Source: Candidatus Firestonebacteria bacterium RIFOXYD2_FULL_39_29
GTDB lineage: Bacteria > Oederibacteriota > D2-FULL-39-29
Reading direction: 5' to 3'
DNA length: 51,507 nucleotides
Assembly: GCA_001778375.1 (NCBI GenBank)
Contig: MFGV01000041.1
Coordinates: 1-51,507, forward strand
The translations under genes were made by a program, and so were the position numbers. Position 1 is the stretch's first letter, and every line of letters begins with the position of its first letter. This document shows, one piece after another, positions 16,808 through 25,283 of this stretch. The notes beneath the pieces were generated by a model. The model was not told the origin of the DNA. It saw only the letters and a list, made by a program, of their open reading frames with translations, and searched no databases.

Positions 16808-16945
16808 CTTCTTTCCTCCTTGTTGATATAAAATATTGAGGAAGAGTTATTCAGATATATGTAATTATTGTTTTAAAACATTGCTTCCCCTTGGTTTCAA
16901 TAGTATACATAAATAGATTTTAAAATGCAATATAATTTAAGGGGA

Positions 16946-16964
16946 ATCAATTCTATTGCGAAAA
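16946..16964. repeat. Direct repeat right of the ORF6N gene
   Basis: ATCAATTCTATTGCGAAAA, 18 of 19 bases as in 16228-16246, in the same orientation. The surrounding gap 16808-17087 shows no gene and no clear promoter. Confidence 0.6.
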
Positions 16965-17087
16965 CTGCTTTGTTTTGATATCATTTAAATACATTGTGAT
17001 GTTTTTACTTTTATCTGTGTCATCAACAGATGGAATGGAACTTTTATCAAACCCATCTGTCTAAATCTATAGGACTTGGAGTTTAAC

Positions 17088-17645
17088 TTGGTTTTCGAGC
17101 AGGATTCTGACCTTTTAAAGGGCTTAAAAGCGGGTAAACAGCACTATTTCAACCAGCTTGTCTTTAAATACAAAGACAAAATATATAATACTGCCTACAG
17201 GTATTTAGCCGACTATCAGGAAGCCCAGGATATCACACAGGAGTGTTTTGTCTCAGTACATAAAAATATCAGGAAATTCAGGGAGGAAAGTTCATTATCT
17301 ACCTGGATATTTACGATAACTGTGAATCTTTGCAAAAATAAATTAAAGAGCGCAGAGCATAGAAATCATGAAAAAACTTTGTCTATCATTGAAAAAGCCC
17401 TGGATGTAAAGGATGACAGAGGAAATCCTGCTGCGTTCGTGGAAAAAAAGGAGTTCGAAACCAGGATCCAGGCTGAGCTGGAAAGACTCCCGGTCGATAT
17501 GAAGGAAGCTGTAATTTTGAGAGATATTGAACAGCTTTCTTATGAGGAAATCTCTAAGATACTAAATATTGATCTAGGTACGGTAAAAAGCCGCTTGCAC
17601 AGGGCAAGACTGCAGCTTCACGACGCTCTTAAAGGGGTAATTTAG
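17088..17645 (+). CDS. ECF (sigma-E-like) RNA polymerase sigma factor
   Basis: About 185 residues with region 2 (FNQLVFKYKDKIYNTAYRYL, ITQECFVSVHKNIRKFREES, LSTWIFTITVNLCKNKLK) and region 4 (LPVDMKEAVILRDIEQLSY, EEISKILNIDLGTVKSRLHRAR helix-turn-helix). It should direct transcription of an envelope- or stress-related regulon. I chose TTG 17088 because GGAG at 17078-17081 sits 6 bases upstream; an in-frame TTG at 17076 would add four residues. No ATG fits. Its TAG shares one base with the GTG of the anti-sigma gene, the standard coupled arrangement. Confidence 0.9.
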   Translation: MVFEQDSDLLKGLKAGKQHYFNQLVFKYKDKIYNTAYRYLADYQEAQDITQECFVSVHKNIRKFREESSLSTWIFTITVNLCKNKLKSAEHRNHEKTLSIIEKALDVKDDRGNPAAFVEKKEFETRIQAELERLPVDMKEAVILRDIEQLSYEEISKILNIDLGTVKSRLHRARLQLHDALKGVI

Positions 17646-18721
17646 TGATTAAGAAAACTTGTACCGACATAAGAGAAAAATTCTCAGATTATATAGATGA
17701 GCTTTTGCCCGAGCAGGAGATGGCAGATCTTGAGATGCATATGAAGAAATGTCCTGCTTGCAAAAAAGATCTAGAGTCTTTTAACAAAACCGTTCAGGTG
17801 CTTAAAAATCTTCCGCGATATACCGCGCATCCCAATATAATTGTAAGGATCAACAATCGCATAGAAAAAAATAAAAGATGGTGGCAGAGGTTTAATCCAA
17901 AAGTTCTGAAAGGAACCTTTGGCGTTATTACTGCGGTGATTTTGTGTGTGTTCGGTCTTCAGCTTTACAACGGTACAAACGTTGTTGATATCTTAAGGGT
18001 AAAAGAAGCTGCAAAGACATCACAGGAAAACGGAGCTGCTAAAAACGAGAAGACCTTGAAATCCGAGGTACAGCAAAAAAAGAGAAAGAGTGCGGCACCG
18101 AAAGCACAAACAGCAACTACAGAAAGAAAAGCAATAACGGCAGGGACAGCAGAAACAGAGAGAGAAGAGAAAAGGAAGACGGAGACGGAAGAAAAGAAAG
18201 CCGAAGACAAAATTACGGTCAATAAAGTACAGATAGCGGGAGAATTTACTGTTGGAAAAACAGATGCAGCAGAGCAGCTCAGACAGACTAGTCAGCCTCT
18301 TGAAAAAGAGTTAAAACTTGAATACACTGCGAAGGCTTCATCATCGCCTGTTGACAGATTGTCGCCTCTTGAAAGTGCTTATGAGCAAAAAGGGCTTTAT
18401 TGCAAGAATAGCGTTGTGGAAAATATTGTAATAAAAGACGAAAAGTCGTTTGAAAAGTTATGGGCAAAATGTTTTTCTGAGATGGCAAAGCCTTTTATTG
18501 ATTTTAAAAATGAAATTATTGTTGTTATATTCCTTGGAGAGCAGGCTGAAAGCCCAAAAGATATAATACTACAAGGGATAATCAGCGAAAAAGACAAGAT
18601 CAAGGTAAAATATAGCTTAAAGTCAATTCTAAATACTGATACATCAGGCAAAATATTATCTCCATATTACATAAAAGCGGTTAAAAAATTGAGTATTCCT
18701 GTGGAGTTTATTAAGGAATAA
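17645..18721 (+). CDS. Zinc-finger anti-sigma factor with PrcB-like C-terminal domain
   Basis: A 358-residue membrane protein. Residues 1-45 are a cytosolic zf-HC2 domain with C6, H32, C36, C39 (H-x3-C-x2-C), which binds the ECF sigma factor. One membrane helix spans about 88-108 (GTFGVITAVILCVFGLQLY). A long Lys/Glu/Ala/Thr-rich linker (about 115-225) follows. The C-terminal ~100 residues outside the membrane resemble the PrcB C-terminal domain: DEKSFEKLWAKCF, DFKNEIIVVIFLGEQAESPK. That domain may sense the envelope signal. It starts with GTG at 17645, with AAGGGG upstream. The zinc-finger assignment is firm; the PrcB match is by pattern only. Confidence 0.82.
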   Translation: MIKKTCTDIREKFSDYIDELLPEQEMADLEMHMKKCPACKKDLESFNKTVQVLKNLPRYTAHPNIIVRINNRIEKNKRWWQRFNPKVLKGTFGVITAVILCVFGLQLYNGTNVVDILRVKEAAKTSQENGAAKNEKTLKSEVQQKKRKSAAPKAQTATTERKAITAGTAETEREEKRKTETEEKKAEDKITVNKVQIAGEFTVGKTDAAEQLRQTSQPLEKELKLEYTAKASSSPVDRLSPLESAYEQKGLYCKNSVVENIVIKDEKSFEKLWAKCFSEMAKPFIDFKNEIIVVIFLGEQAESPKDIILQGIISEKDKIKVKYSLKSILNTDTSGKILSPYYIKAVKKLSIPVEFIKE

Positions 18722-18825
18722 CAAAGGTTTAAAATGATGAAAAGCTGGAAATTGCAGAAGCATTATTAATGGGAGGTGGTTTTTCTTTTTTTTTATCCAA
18801 AATCGATAACGGAGGATATAAAATC

Positions 18826-19401
18826 ATGAAAAAATTGATCGTTGGTTTACTTGCAGTTTTTTTAATAGCTCCTGTTTTCGCAGGGGACAGATTTGATGGT
18901 TTAAATTACGGAAGTTCTCTTGAAGGTGTTATCCTTGACAGAGAAATTAACGGGCTTGATATCTTGAGGAATCCGGCCAATTTATTTTTTGACGACAAAG
19001 GGCAGAGTTACGATAGATTCAGGGGCTTATTGAACCGGGGTAAATTCTCCTTTTAAGTTTAACCTTGCGTTTCCTATGTCTTCGGGGATGGTTCTTGGAG
19101 GTACTGTAATATATGGTAACCAGTCTACCTGGGATATCTGGCGGGGAACTCTTCCTGTCGGCGGTGCCGCCAATCTGGCGTATACCGGTAATACAGGATT
19201 TTCTGATTCAAATACAACACAGAGTGATACAAACGGTACGGTACTCACTACTGACGACTGGACCAAAACCACGGTTTATAGCGGTACCCAGAATGTCGTT
19301 GCTGCGCAGGGCGGGAGGATGAAGCTTTCAAAAATGAAGATTATATGGTAGCGAAGGGAATTGTTAGCCAAATAGAGAAATTATCAGGATTTGTTAAATA
19401 A
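18826..19401 (+). pseudogene. Secreted surface protein gene with two compensating frameshifts
   Basis: ATG 18826, after GGAGG at 18811-18815, begins a clear signal peptide (MKKLIVGLLAVFLIAPVFAG) and a mature start (DRFDGLNYGSSLEGV, LDILRNPANLFFDD). That frame stops at 19054-19056. The next frame carries on from 19034 with protein-like sequence (NSPFKFNLAFPMSSGMVLGG, STWDIWRGTLPVGGAANLAY, TVYSGTQNVVAAQGG). From about 19312 the first frame resumes as EDEAFKNEDYMVAKGIVSQIEKLSG and stops at 19399-19401. The joined product would be about 190 residues, rich in Gly, Thr, Asn and aromatic residues like a surface or barrel protein. G-runs at 19037-19040 and 19309-19315 are likely slip sites. Sequencing error is possible. 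Confidence 0.65.
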
Positions 19402-19434
19402 TAGGTTCTTTTAGCGCTTCGCTTAGACCATCCT

Positions 19435-19476
19435 CGGGGTACAGTCATCCGTCCAAGTTCTGACGAGATCTTTCGA
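19435..19476. repeat. Family E dispersed repeat, copy 2
   Basis: CGGGGTACAGTCATCCG to ACGAGATCTTTCGA, matching the reverse complement of 9578-9618 over about 40 bases with several mismatches. It is again followed by a family B array. Confidence 0.6.
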
Positions 19477-19510
19477 CAAACTGCGTGATAGTTTCCCTGC
19501 TTTTACTTAA

Positions 19511-19570
19511 TATTTTTCAATGATTTTAGACCTTATAAATTTTACAAACCTTAAAAACCTTATGAACTAT
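19511..19570. repeat. Family B dispersed repeat, copy 3 (9-base units)
   Basis: TTCAATGATTTTAGA then 9-base units CCTTATAAA, TTTTACAAA, CCTTAAAAA, CCTTATGAA, CTAT. It ends 3 bases before the stop codon of the minus-strand DUF2723 gene, as copy 2 does at 9817. Confidence 0.65.
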
Positions 19571-19573
19571 CTT

Positions 19574-21415
19574 CTACTGCTTCACTATATTCTCAATCGT
19601 CTTTCTGTCCTTCTCATCTGATGGGGCGTATTTTAGGAAATTTCTAAAAGCATTATTTGCCTCTTTATTTTTTCCAAGCGTGTAATAAAGTACTCCCATA
19701 TTCTTCCAGGCTCCATAAAATGAAGGATCGAGAGATAACGCGCGATTATAATAAATTAAAGCGTTTGTATTGTCGTTTGCGACCTGAAATTCTGAGCCTG
19801 TGCCTGTGTAAGCTCTGACGATGTAGGTATGGAGTTCTTTCTCAAAGTCGTTTTCCTTTGAATGAAGGGTAAGATCAAGAATTGAAACTTTTGATTCTAT
19901 ATATCTTATTGAATCTGAATATTTTTCAAATTTTGCTTCTTGTTTTTTGAGGTGTGCACCAATAATTGAAGGGATTTGTCTGTAAGTCTTTCCCAAACGC
20001 TCGTTTGTTATGCCGATAGCATGAAAGTCGTATTCTCTTTCATTTGCCGTAATGAAGCTTTCCAAAGTTTCGTTAATTTGGATCCGCTCAAATGGAAAAA
20101 TAATAGAAGGGTTCGTAATTTTCAGCTGGTCTACATACCACTTGTGCGAAAGCTTTTCGAGGGAAAAGATCTTTGTTTCTCTTTTTTTCTGTTCCACCAT
20201 CTGCAGATAGTCAAATCCCATGATGGTAGAGTCTCCCGTCACGACGAGTATAGCTTGCTTTTCTCCCGAGGAGTAGAGCGCGGCCTTGCAAAAATTATCC
20301 AAGAATAAATTCTTTGAAAGATCGCATCGGGAATAATTAAAAAGCAAAGGAAGCAAGGAAAGAAGAGGAAGCAAAAGAAGAGCTTTCTTGCTTAAATATT
20401 GAGACAAAGAGTGTAAACCTGTGCCTATACCGGCTGCGAGAAAAATAAAAGAGAGCGGGTAAAAACGGGAGATGATATTGAAATATATGGGATTGTTGTC
20501 ATATTTTGTAAACAATATGAAAACCGGGCCCGTGAAAAAGAAGGCAATGAAAAAGAACCAAAGACCCTTCCTGATTTGCCGGTAAAATCCGAGTAATCCG
20601 ATAAACGCGCCCAAAATAAAAAACCCGTAAAAGAGCTCCTTGAGATAATGATAGAACGGGCTGTTGTTAAAGTAAGAAAGTTGAGAGAGATTCAGCGCGG
20701 GGGAACCGTAAATCGTTCTTAATACAATCTTCTTAAAACCTTCCCAGGTCTGCGGGTTGAACCAGTTGATTTCCGGAGCAGCAGCAGCGCGAAGAGGGAG
20801 GTAAAGATAAAAGGCCAAACCCGTGATAAAGAGAATAATCGCGGGAACCCAGCTTTTTGGTTTTTTTATTTGAGTAAAAAAGAGAAATACTGCGGCTGGA
20901 AACACAAAAAGCATTGTTTGATGATGTGCCAGGGCCGCGCCAAAAATAAAAACAAAAAGTAAAAACTTGCTTTGAGAAGTCTCCTCTTCCCATCTTACAG
21001 CAATATAGCATAAAAGTGCCGCAAAGAAAGAGTTAAGAGCGAAGACTTCGGCTAAAACTGCGTATTTCCATATAAGCGGTGAAAAGGCAAAGAACAAAGC
21101 GGTGGTTAATGAAATGATACTGCTTTTAGTCAGTCTTTTTATAGTTTGAAAAATAAGCCCTGAAGCCAGAGAGGCAAAAAAAGCGCTAAAAAGATTAACC
21201 CGGAAAGCAATAGTTGAACAGGGCATTATATGTATAAAAAAATTACCGAGTAAATTATATAAAGGATACCCGGGCGGGTGGGCAATGCCCATTTGCCAGG
21301 CTGTTACTGTGAGTTCTGCTGAGTCTCCTGACGCAACGATTGAAGGTGCCAGGGTCATCAGATACACGTACAAAGGTATCAAAAAAGCCATAAATGCCAT
21401 GATGTTTTTTACCAT
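19574..21415 (-). CDS. DUF2723 membrane protein with C-terminal TPR
   Basis: A 613-residue inner-membrane protein. The N-terminal DUF2723 signature is LAPSIVASGDSAELTVTAWQ followed by MGIAHPPGYPLYNLLG, the conserved D-S-x-E and H-P-P-G; these GT-C-like proteins are linked to glycosylation of envelope components. About ten or more hydrophobic helices reach to residue ~370. A soluble part follows, ending in a TPR (TNALIYYNRALSLDPSFYGAWKNMGVLYY, NAFRNFLKYAP). Acidic D16-type residues in the first outer loop fit a lipid-linked sugar donor site. ATG 21415 lacks a strong ribosome site. The 29-base-apart divergent sensor kinase gene suggests a shared control region. Confidence 0.82.
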   Translation of the reverse strand: MVKNIMAFMAFLIPLYVYLMTLAPSIVASGDSAELTVTAWQMGIAHPPGYPLYNLLGNFFIHIMPCSTIAFRVNLFSAFFASLASGLIFQTIKRLTKSSIISLTTALFFAFSPLIWKYAVLAEVFALNSFFAALLCYIAVRWEEETSQSKFLLFVFIFGAALAHHQTMLFVFPAAVFLFFTQIKKPKSWVPAIILFITGLAFYLYLPLRAAAAPEINWFNPQTWEGFKKIVLRTIYGSPALNLSQLSYFNNSPFYHYLKELFYGFFILGAFIGLLGFYRQIRKGLWFFFIAFFFTGPVFILFTKYDNNPIYFNIISRFYPLSFIFLAAGIGTGLHSLSQYLSKKALLLLPLLSLLPLLFNYSRCDLSKNLFLDNFCKAALYSSGEKQAILVVTGDSTIMGFDYLQMVEQKKRETKIFSLEKLSHKWYVDQLKITNPSIIFPFERIQINETLESFITANEREYDFHAIGITNERLGKTYRQIPSIIGAHLKKQEAKFEKYSDSIRYIESKVSILDLTLHSKENDFEKELHTYIVRAYTGTGSEFQVANDNTNALIYYNRALSLDPSFYGAWKNMGVLYYTLGKNKEANNAFRNFLKYAPSDEKDRKTIENIVKQ

Positions 21416-21444
21416 AAAAAGCAGTTTGATACAATTAAAAAAAA

Positions 21445-22974
21445 ATGGTAGAATCAGGTATGCAAAAGACTAAAGCACTTTTTATTCTGGTTCTGCTTAT
21501 TGTAGTGGTTAATATTATTTTTGCCTATTTCGGATATCAGATATTCACTGTTGAAACACAATCTATAGTGAGACGTCAGGAGGCATACCGGCTCAGTATC
21601 ATGAATTTAATCAGTAAACGCCTGGAAAATATTTTATTCGAGGCTGAAGGCGCGGTAATTAAAGAATTCTCCGGAAGAGCAGATAAGACTCATTCCTTGA
21701 AAGAAATAAATAATAAACGACCTTACCTTATGTATATTAAGAATGTATATTCTGTTTTGTCTTTAGAAGCCGGAACAGGAGTAAGTTACATTGATGCGGC
21801 GCTTTATGAGTATAAACAAAAAAGTGCGGGTAAAAACAGAGTGAGATATTTTGGCTCGAATCCGGAATTTAATAATAAAAAAACGGCAGGGGGGAAAAAA
21901 GAGCTTTATGCAGTAAGTGTAATTAATACTCCTGCTTATCTGGTGGTCGAGTATGATATTACAGAAATTGAAAAAATATTAAAAAAATATATAAGGGAGA
22001 TCTCCGGACCTCTTGAAGCCTATATTGAAGTTACCGACAAGGACGGAATACTTGTTGCATATTCTGAAAAGATTGACAGAAAGAAACTTCAGGTTAACGG
22101 AAAGGATTTAAAAAGTATATTTACTTTTTGGAAAGTCGGAGTAAAGGATAAAGGTCTTGAGAATGTGGAATTTCAAAGAAAAAGTAAAGTGAAGATATAT
22201 GTTGAGATAATGATATTTCTGTCTGTTTTTATGGTGGTTGCTCTATATGTCGCGATTGTTATGGTGGTAAGCGAATCCGCAGTGGTAAGACTCAGGTCTG
22301 ATTTTGTTGCCACGGTTTCACATGATTTGAAAACTCCTCTCACTTCCATAAAGATGTATTCTGAATTACTGAAAGGCGGGAAAATAAAGGATAAAAAGAA
22401 GTTAAGATCCTATATTGAAACAATAGTAACGGAAAGCGAGAGGTTGTCTTTTCTTATTAATAATGTTCTTGAATTCTCCAGAAGAGAATACCGGCTGAAA
22501 CAAAGAACCTCTAATCCCGTGGATTTATCAAGAGTAGCGGAAGAAGCGGTAGCGCTGGTGAAACCTTATGCCTTGCAGTATGGTTACAGGATAAAACTGC
22601 TTACTCATAAAGTTCCGCTCATCCCCGGCGATGAAGTAGGGATAAATCATCTGATTATGAATCTTATTGACAACGCCATTAAATATTCTCCGGATAACAG
22701 AAATATAATAGTAGGAGTTGCCGCAGCAGGGGACGAAGTGTGCCTTTCGGTTAAAGATAAAGGCATTGGTATTGATGAAGAGGAGAAAGAAGCTGTATTT
22801 GAAAAATTTTACAGGTCAAGTGATCCTTATGTAAAGACAAAAAAGGGCATAGGCATAGGGTTATCAATAGTAAAACAGATTGCGGCAGATCATGGAGCGC
22901 GTATTGAACTTAAAAGTGCAAAAGATAAAGGCAGTACGTTCAGCGTTTTTTTTAATCCAAAGAGGCTTATATGA
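21445..22974 (+). CDS. Membrane sensor histidine kinase
   Basis: A 509-residue two-helix sensor kinase. Helix 1 spans about 10-33 and helix 2 about 253-276, with a ~220-residue extracytoplasmic sensor region between them that I cannot assign. The kinase core has the H-box FVATVSHDLKTPLTSIKMYS (phospho-acceptor H293), N-box LIMNLIDNAIKYSPD, DKGIGI, FEKFYR and GIGIGLSIVKQIAADHG. ATG 21445 or ATG 21460 could start it; neither has a good ribosome site and the second begins closer to helix 1. It overlaps the response regulator by an ATGA. There is no HAMP domain visible between helix 2 and the H-box. Confidence 0.92.
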   Translation: MVESGMQKTKALFILVLLIVVVNIIFAYFGYQIFTVETQSIVRRQEAYRLSIMNLISKRLENILFEAEGAVIKEFSGRADKTHSLKEINNKRPYLMYIKNVYSVLSLEAGTGVSYIDAALYEYKQKSAGKNRVRYFGSNPEFNNKKTAGGKKELYAVSVINTPAYLVVEYDITEIEKILKKYIREISGPLEAYIEVTDKDGILVAYSEKIDRKKLQVNGKDLKSIFTFWKVGVKDKGLENVEFQRKSKVKIYVEIMIFLSVFMVVALYVAIVMVVSESAVVRLRSDFVATVSHDLKTPLTSIKMYSELLKGGKIKDKKKLRSYIETIVTESERLSFLINNVLEFSRREYRLKQRTSNPVDLSRVAEEAVALVKPYALQYGYRIKLLTHKVPLIPGDEVGINHLIMNLIDNAIKYSPDNRNIIVGVAAAGDEVCLSVKDKGIGIDEEEKEAVFEKFYRSSDPYVKTKKGIGIGLSIVKQIAADHGARIELKSAKDKGSTFSVFFNPKRLI

Positions 22975-23660
22975 AGACGATATTGATAGTAGAAGATGAA
23001 GAACCCATAAGAAAGGGGCTCCGTGATACTTTTTTGGAGGAAGGTTTTAAGGTTGTTTCAGCCGTAGACGGACTACAGGGTTATAAAATGATCCTCTCAA
23101 AAAAGCCGGATCTTGTTTTATTGGATATTATGCTTCCTGAATTGAACGGGTTGGAGGTTTGTAAAAGATTAAGGAGTGAAAGTAATCAGACTCCGATTAT
23201 TATGCTGACTGCAAAAAGTACCGAAACCGACAAGGTGGTAGGATTGGAACTTGGAGCTGATGATTATGTTACTAAACCTTTCTCGGTGCTGGAGTTAGTC
23301 TCCAGGGTGAAAGCCTTACTCAGAAGGATGGAGAAAAGAAGCGATGAAAAAGAAAGTTCGGGGATAATCGCCTTTGACGATATAAAAATAGATTTTAAAA
23401 AATTTAAAGCAGAAAGAAGCGGTAAAATAATTGATATGTCAAAGACAGAATTTAAGATACTTAAGTTCTTCATATCCAAGCGCGAGGAAGTCATTTCCAG
23501 GGATACATTTTTAGATGAGGTTTGGGGGTATGATGAATATCCCACTACCAGGACTGTAGATAATTTTATCGTAAAATTGAGGTCAAAAATAGAAAAAGAC
23601 CCCCGGAATCCAAGGCATTTGATAACAATATATGGTGTCGGCTACAAATTTATTCAATAA
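22971..23660 (+). CDS. OmpR/PhoB-family response regulator
   Basis: A 229-residue regulator. Receiver domain residues 1-120 carry the acidic pocket EDEE, phospho-acceptor D52 (LLDIMLPELNG), T80 (MLTAKS) and K102 (DDYVTKPFS). The C-terminal winged helix includes MSKTEFKILKFFISKREEVISR, FLDEVWGYDEYPTTRTVDNFIVKLRSKIE and GVGYKF. It should be phosphorylated by the overlapping kinase gene. Targets are unknown; the neighbouring pseudopilin genes or the divergent DUF2723 gene are candidates by position only. Confidence 0.95.
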   Translation: MKTILIVEDEEPIRKGLRDTFLEEGFKVVSAVDGLQGYKMILSKKPDLVLLDIMLPELNGLEVCKRLRSESNQTPIIMLTAKSTETDKVVGLELGADDYVTKPFSVLELVSRVKALLRRMEKRSDEKESSGIIAFDDIKIDFKKFKAERSGKIIDMSKTEFKILKFFISKREEVISRDTFLDEVWGYDEYPTTRTVDNFIVKLRSKIEKDPRNPRHLITIYGVGYKFIQ

Positions 23661-23800
23661 AACCCTTTGTAAATAAAGGCAAATACTGCAAAAGTCAATC
23701 TCTCGTATTTTCTGAAAAAAATACAATTTGATGACAATTTGTTCGTTACTTTTTGATATATTTATTACAGATAGTAAATTGTAATTTACCGGAGGAGTTT

Positions 23801-24274
23801 ATGAGAAGAAAGAAAGGTTTTACACTGCTGGAACTGATGATCGTTATAGCGATTATTGGATTGTTAATAGCTATAGTAATACCGGATTTACTAAAGACGA
23901 GGGAGCAGGCGGAGATAGAATCCTGTAAGGCGTCGCTTCGAGGCGTGCAGTCGGCGCTGGAACTTTACTATACACATTACAAATATTATCCTGACAATTT
24001 ACTGACACCAATAAATGAAGGGTATCTGCAGGAAGGCGGCGACAAGGATCCGTGGGGCAGGGTGTACCGATATCGTTTGGCCACCGGTTCCGGAGCTGCG
24101 AATGAATCTGAAGGTGCAAAGACTGCGAATAATTATCTTATAGGAAGCGACGGGCCGGACGCAAAGCAGGATACGGATGATGATGTTGAACCGCCAATTA
24201 ATACAAAGCGGCATTCTTTTAAGAGCAATAGAACTGCTTCTGAATCAACCGGTGAGGGCGTTTCAGAAGAATAG
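23801..24274 (+). CDS. GspG/type IV pilin-like pseudopilin, paralogue 1
   Basis: A 157-residue prepilin-like protein: six-residue leader MRRKKG, cleavage before F, then the hydrophobic FTLLELMIVIAIIGLLIAI with the conserved E at +5. The globular part has the GspG-like calcium-loop style ending: KDPWGRVYRYRLATGSG, NYLIGSDGPDAKQDTDDDV. It would be processed by a prepilin peptidase and assembled in a type II secretion or pilus-like fibre. ATG 23801 follows GGAGGAG; an in-frame TTG upstream at 23753 is not needed. No other secretion genes are adjacent. The tail after INTKRH differs from paralogue 2. Confidence 0.9.
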   Translation: MRRKKGFTLLELMIVIAIIGLLIAIVIPDLLKTREQAEIESCKASLRGVQSALELYYTHYKYYPDNLLTPINEGYLQEGGDKDPWGRVYRYRLATGSGAANESEGAKTANNYLIGSDGPDAKQDTDDDVEPPINTKRHSFKSNRTASESTGEGVSEE

Positions 24275-24358
24275 TTAATATACTGGAGTATTATTAACTG
24301 TAGTTTGCGAATAAGGGGGGACAAGAAATAAAATATTGAAAAGTATCACCGACCCTAT

Positions 24359-24393
24359 GCCCGGGATGGCTGACCCCCTCCCGGGCTTTTTTT
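24359..24393 (+). terminator. Intrinsic terminator after pseudopilin 1
   Basis: GCCCGGGA (24359-24366) pairs with TCCCGGGC (24379-24386) around a 12-base loop, followed by seven T. It separates the two pseudopilin genes, so paralogue 2 needs its own promoter. Confidence 0.9.
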
Positions 24394-24677
24394 ATTCCAT
24401 AGCGACGGATTGTTTTTGCATACAAACTAAATTGAAGGTTAAGGCTGAAACTTGAAGCCGGCAGTGATTTCGCCGATTACAAATCTTTCGGATTCCGCTG
24501 ATAAAAAAAATACATAGTCTTATCTTCTTCTCTTGCCGCGCCTCTGAGCATCTGCGCATCCATGCCTCTGTTTTTGTTATTACACCTCTGTGACATTTTT
24601 TACAATTGGTTGTGTTAATCTTGTATTGGAAGAGGAAAGAAGTTATTATCAACTGCAGTTGACTACTGGAGGTACCT
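24394..24677. other. Gap upstream of pseudopilin 2
   Basis: No gene is supported here. CCTCTG occurs three times at 24541-24594. ACAATTGGTTGTGTTA at 24601-24616 resembles ACAATTTGTTCGTTA at 23734-23748, at a similar distance before pseudopilin 1 (about 65-75 bases), so the two may share a promoter or activator site. Confidence 0.35.
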
Positions 24678-25157
24678 ATGAGAAAACAAAAAGGGTTCAC
24701 ACTGCTGGAACTGATGATTGTTATAGCGATCATCGGATTGTTGATTGCTATAGTTGTGCCGGATTTACTGAGGGCCAGGCAGGAAGCAGAGGTAAGATCT
24801 TGTGTGGCCTCGCTCCAAGGCGTGCAATCGGCGCTGGAACTGTACTACACACATTATAAGTATTATCCTGATAATTTGCTTGTAACTATTAATGAAGGGT
24901 ATCTGGGGGAAGGCGGAGACAAAGACACCTGGGGCCGGCAATACAGGTATCGTTTGTCTACAGGTTCCGGAGCTGTAAATGAATCTGAAGGCGCAAAGAC
25001 GGCGAATAACTATCTTATAGGGAGCTACGGGCCGGATGCGAAGCAGGATACGGATGATGATGTCGAACCGCCGATAAATACAAATCGCCACACGTTCAAG
25101 GGATCAAAGCAGGAAAACGCTTCTGATGAAAATTTGTATGATATTCCGGTTAGTTGA
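24678..25157 (+). CDS. GspG/type IV pilin-like pseudopilin, paralogue 2
   Basis: A 159-residue near-copy of the preceding pseudopilin. Leader MRKQKG precedes FTLLELMIVIAIIGLLIAI; most of the first ~135 residues match paralogue 1, including GVQSALELYYTHYKYYPDN and GPDAKQDTDDDVEPPINT. Changes cluster in the loops (DKDTWGRQ for DKDPWGRV, GSYGPD for GSDGPD) and the C-terminal tail is different (SKQENASDENLYDIP). A GGAGG precedes ATG 24678. A recent tandem duplication is the simplest explanation. The two could form different fibres or be major and minor subunits. Confidence 0.9.
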   Translation: MRKQKGFTLLELMIVIAIIGLLIAIVVPDLLRARQEAEVRSCVASLQGVQSALELYYTHYKYYPDNLLVTINEGYLGEGGDKDTWGRQYRYRLSTGSGAVNESEGAKTANNYLIGSYGPDAKQDTDDDVEPPINTNRHTFKGSKQENASDENLYDIPVS

Positions 25158-25190
25158 AACGGGTAGAAACAGGGTCATTCTGCCTTAAGT

Positions 25191-25228
25191 AAAGAGAGCC
25201 GCCTCTAATCGGGCGGTTCCTCTTTTAA
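25191..25228 (+). terminator. Intrinsic terminator after pseudopilin 2
   Basis: AAAGAGAGCCGCC pairs, with one bulge and wobble, with GGGCGGTTCCTCTTTT around TCTAATC. The A-run before and T-run after suggest two-way use. Confidence 0.75.
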
Positions 25229-25283
25229 AAACTAAGTAGAACTATTCAAATTAGAAATTAATGAAATCTTCATGTCTATTCCA

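Noticed and set aside
24394-24677. Riboswitch or small RNA between the pseudopilin genes
   Set aside because: No conserved riboswitch core or terminator-antiterminator pair could be recognised.
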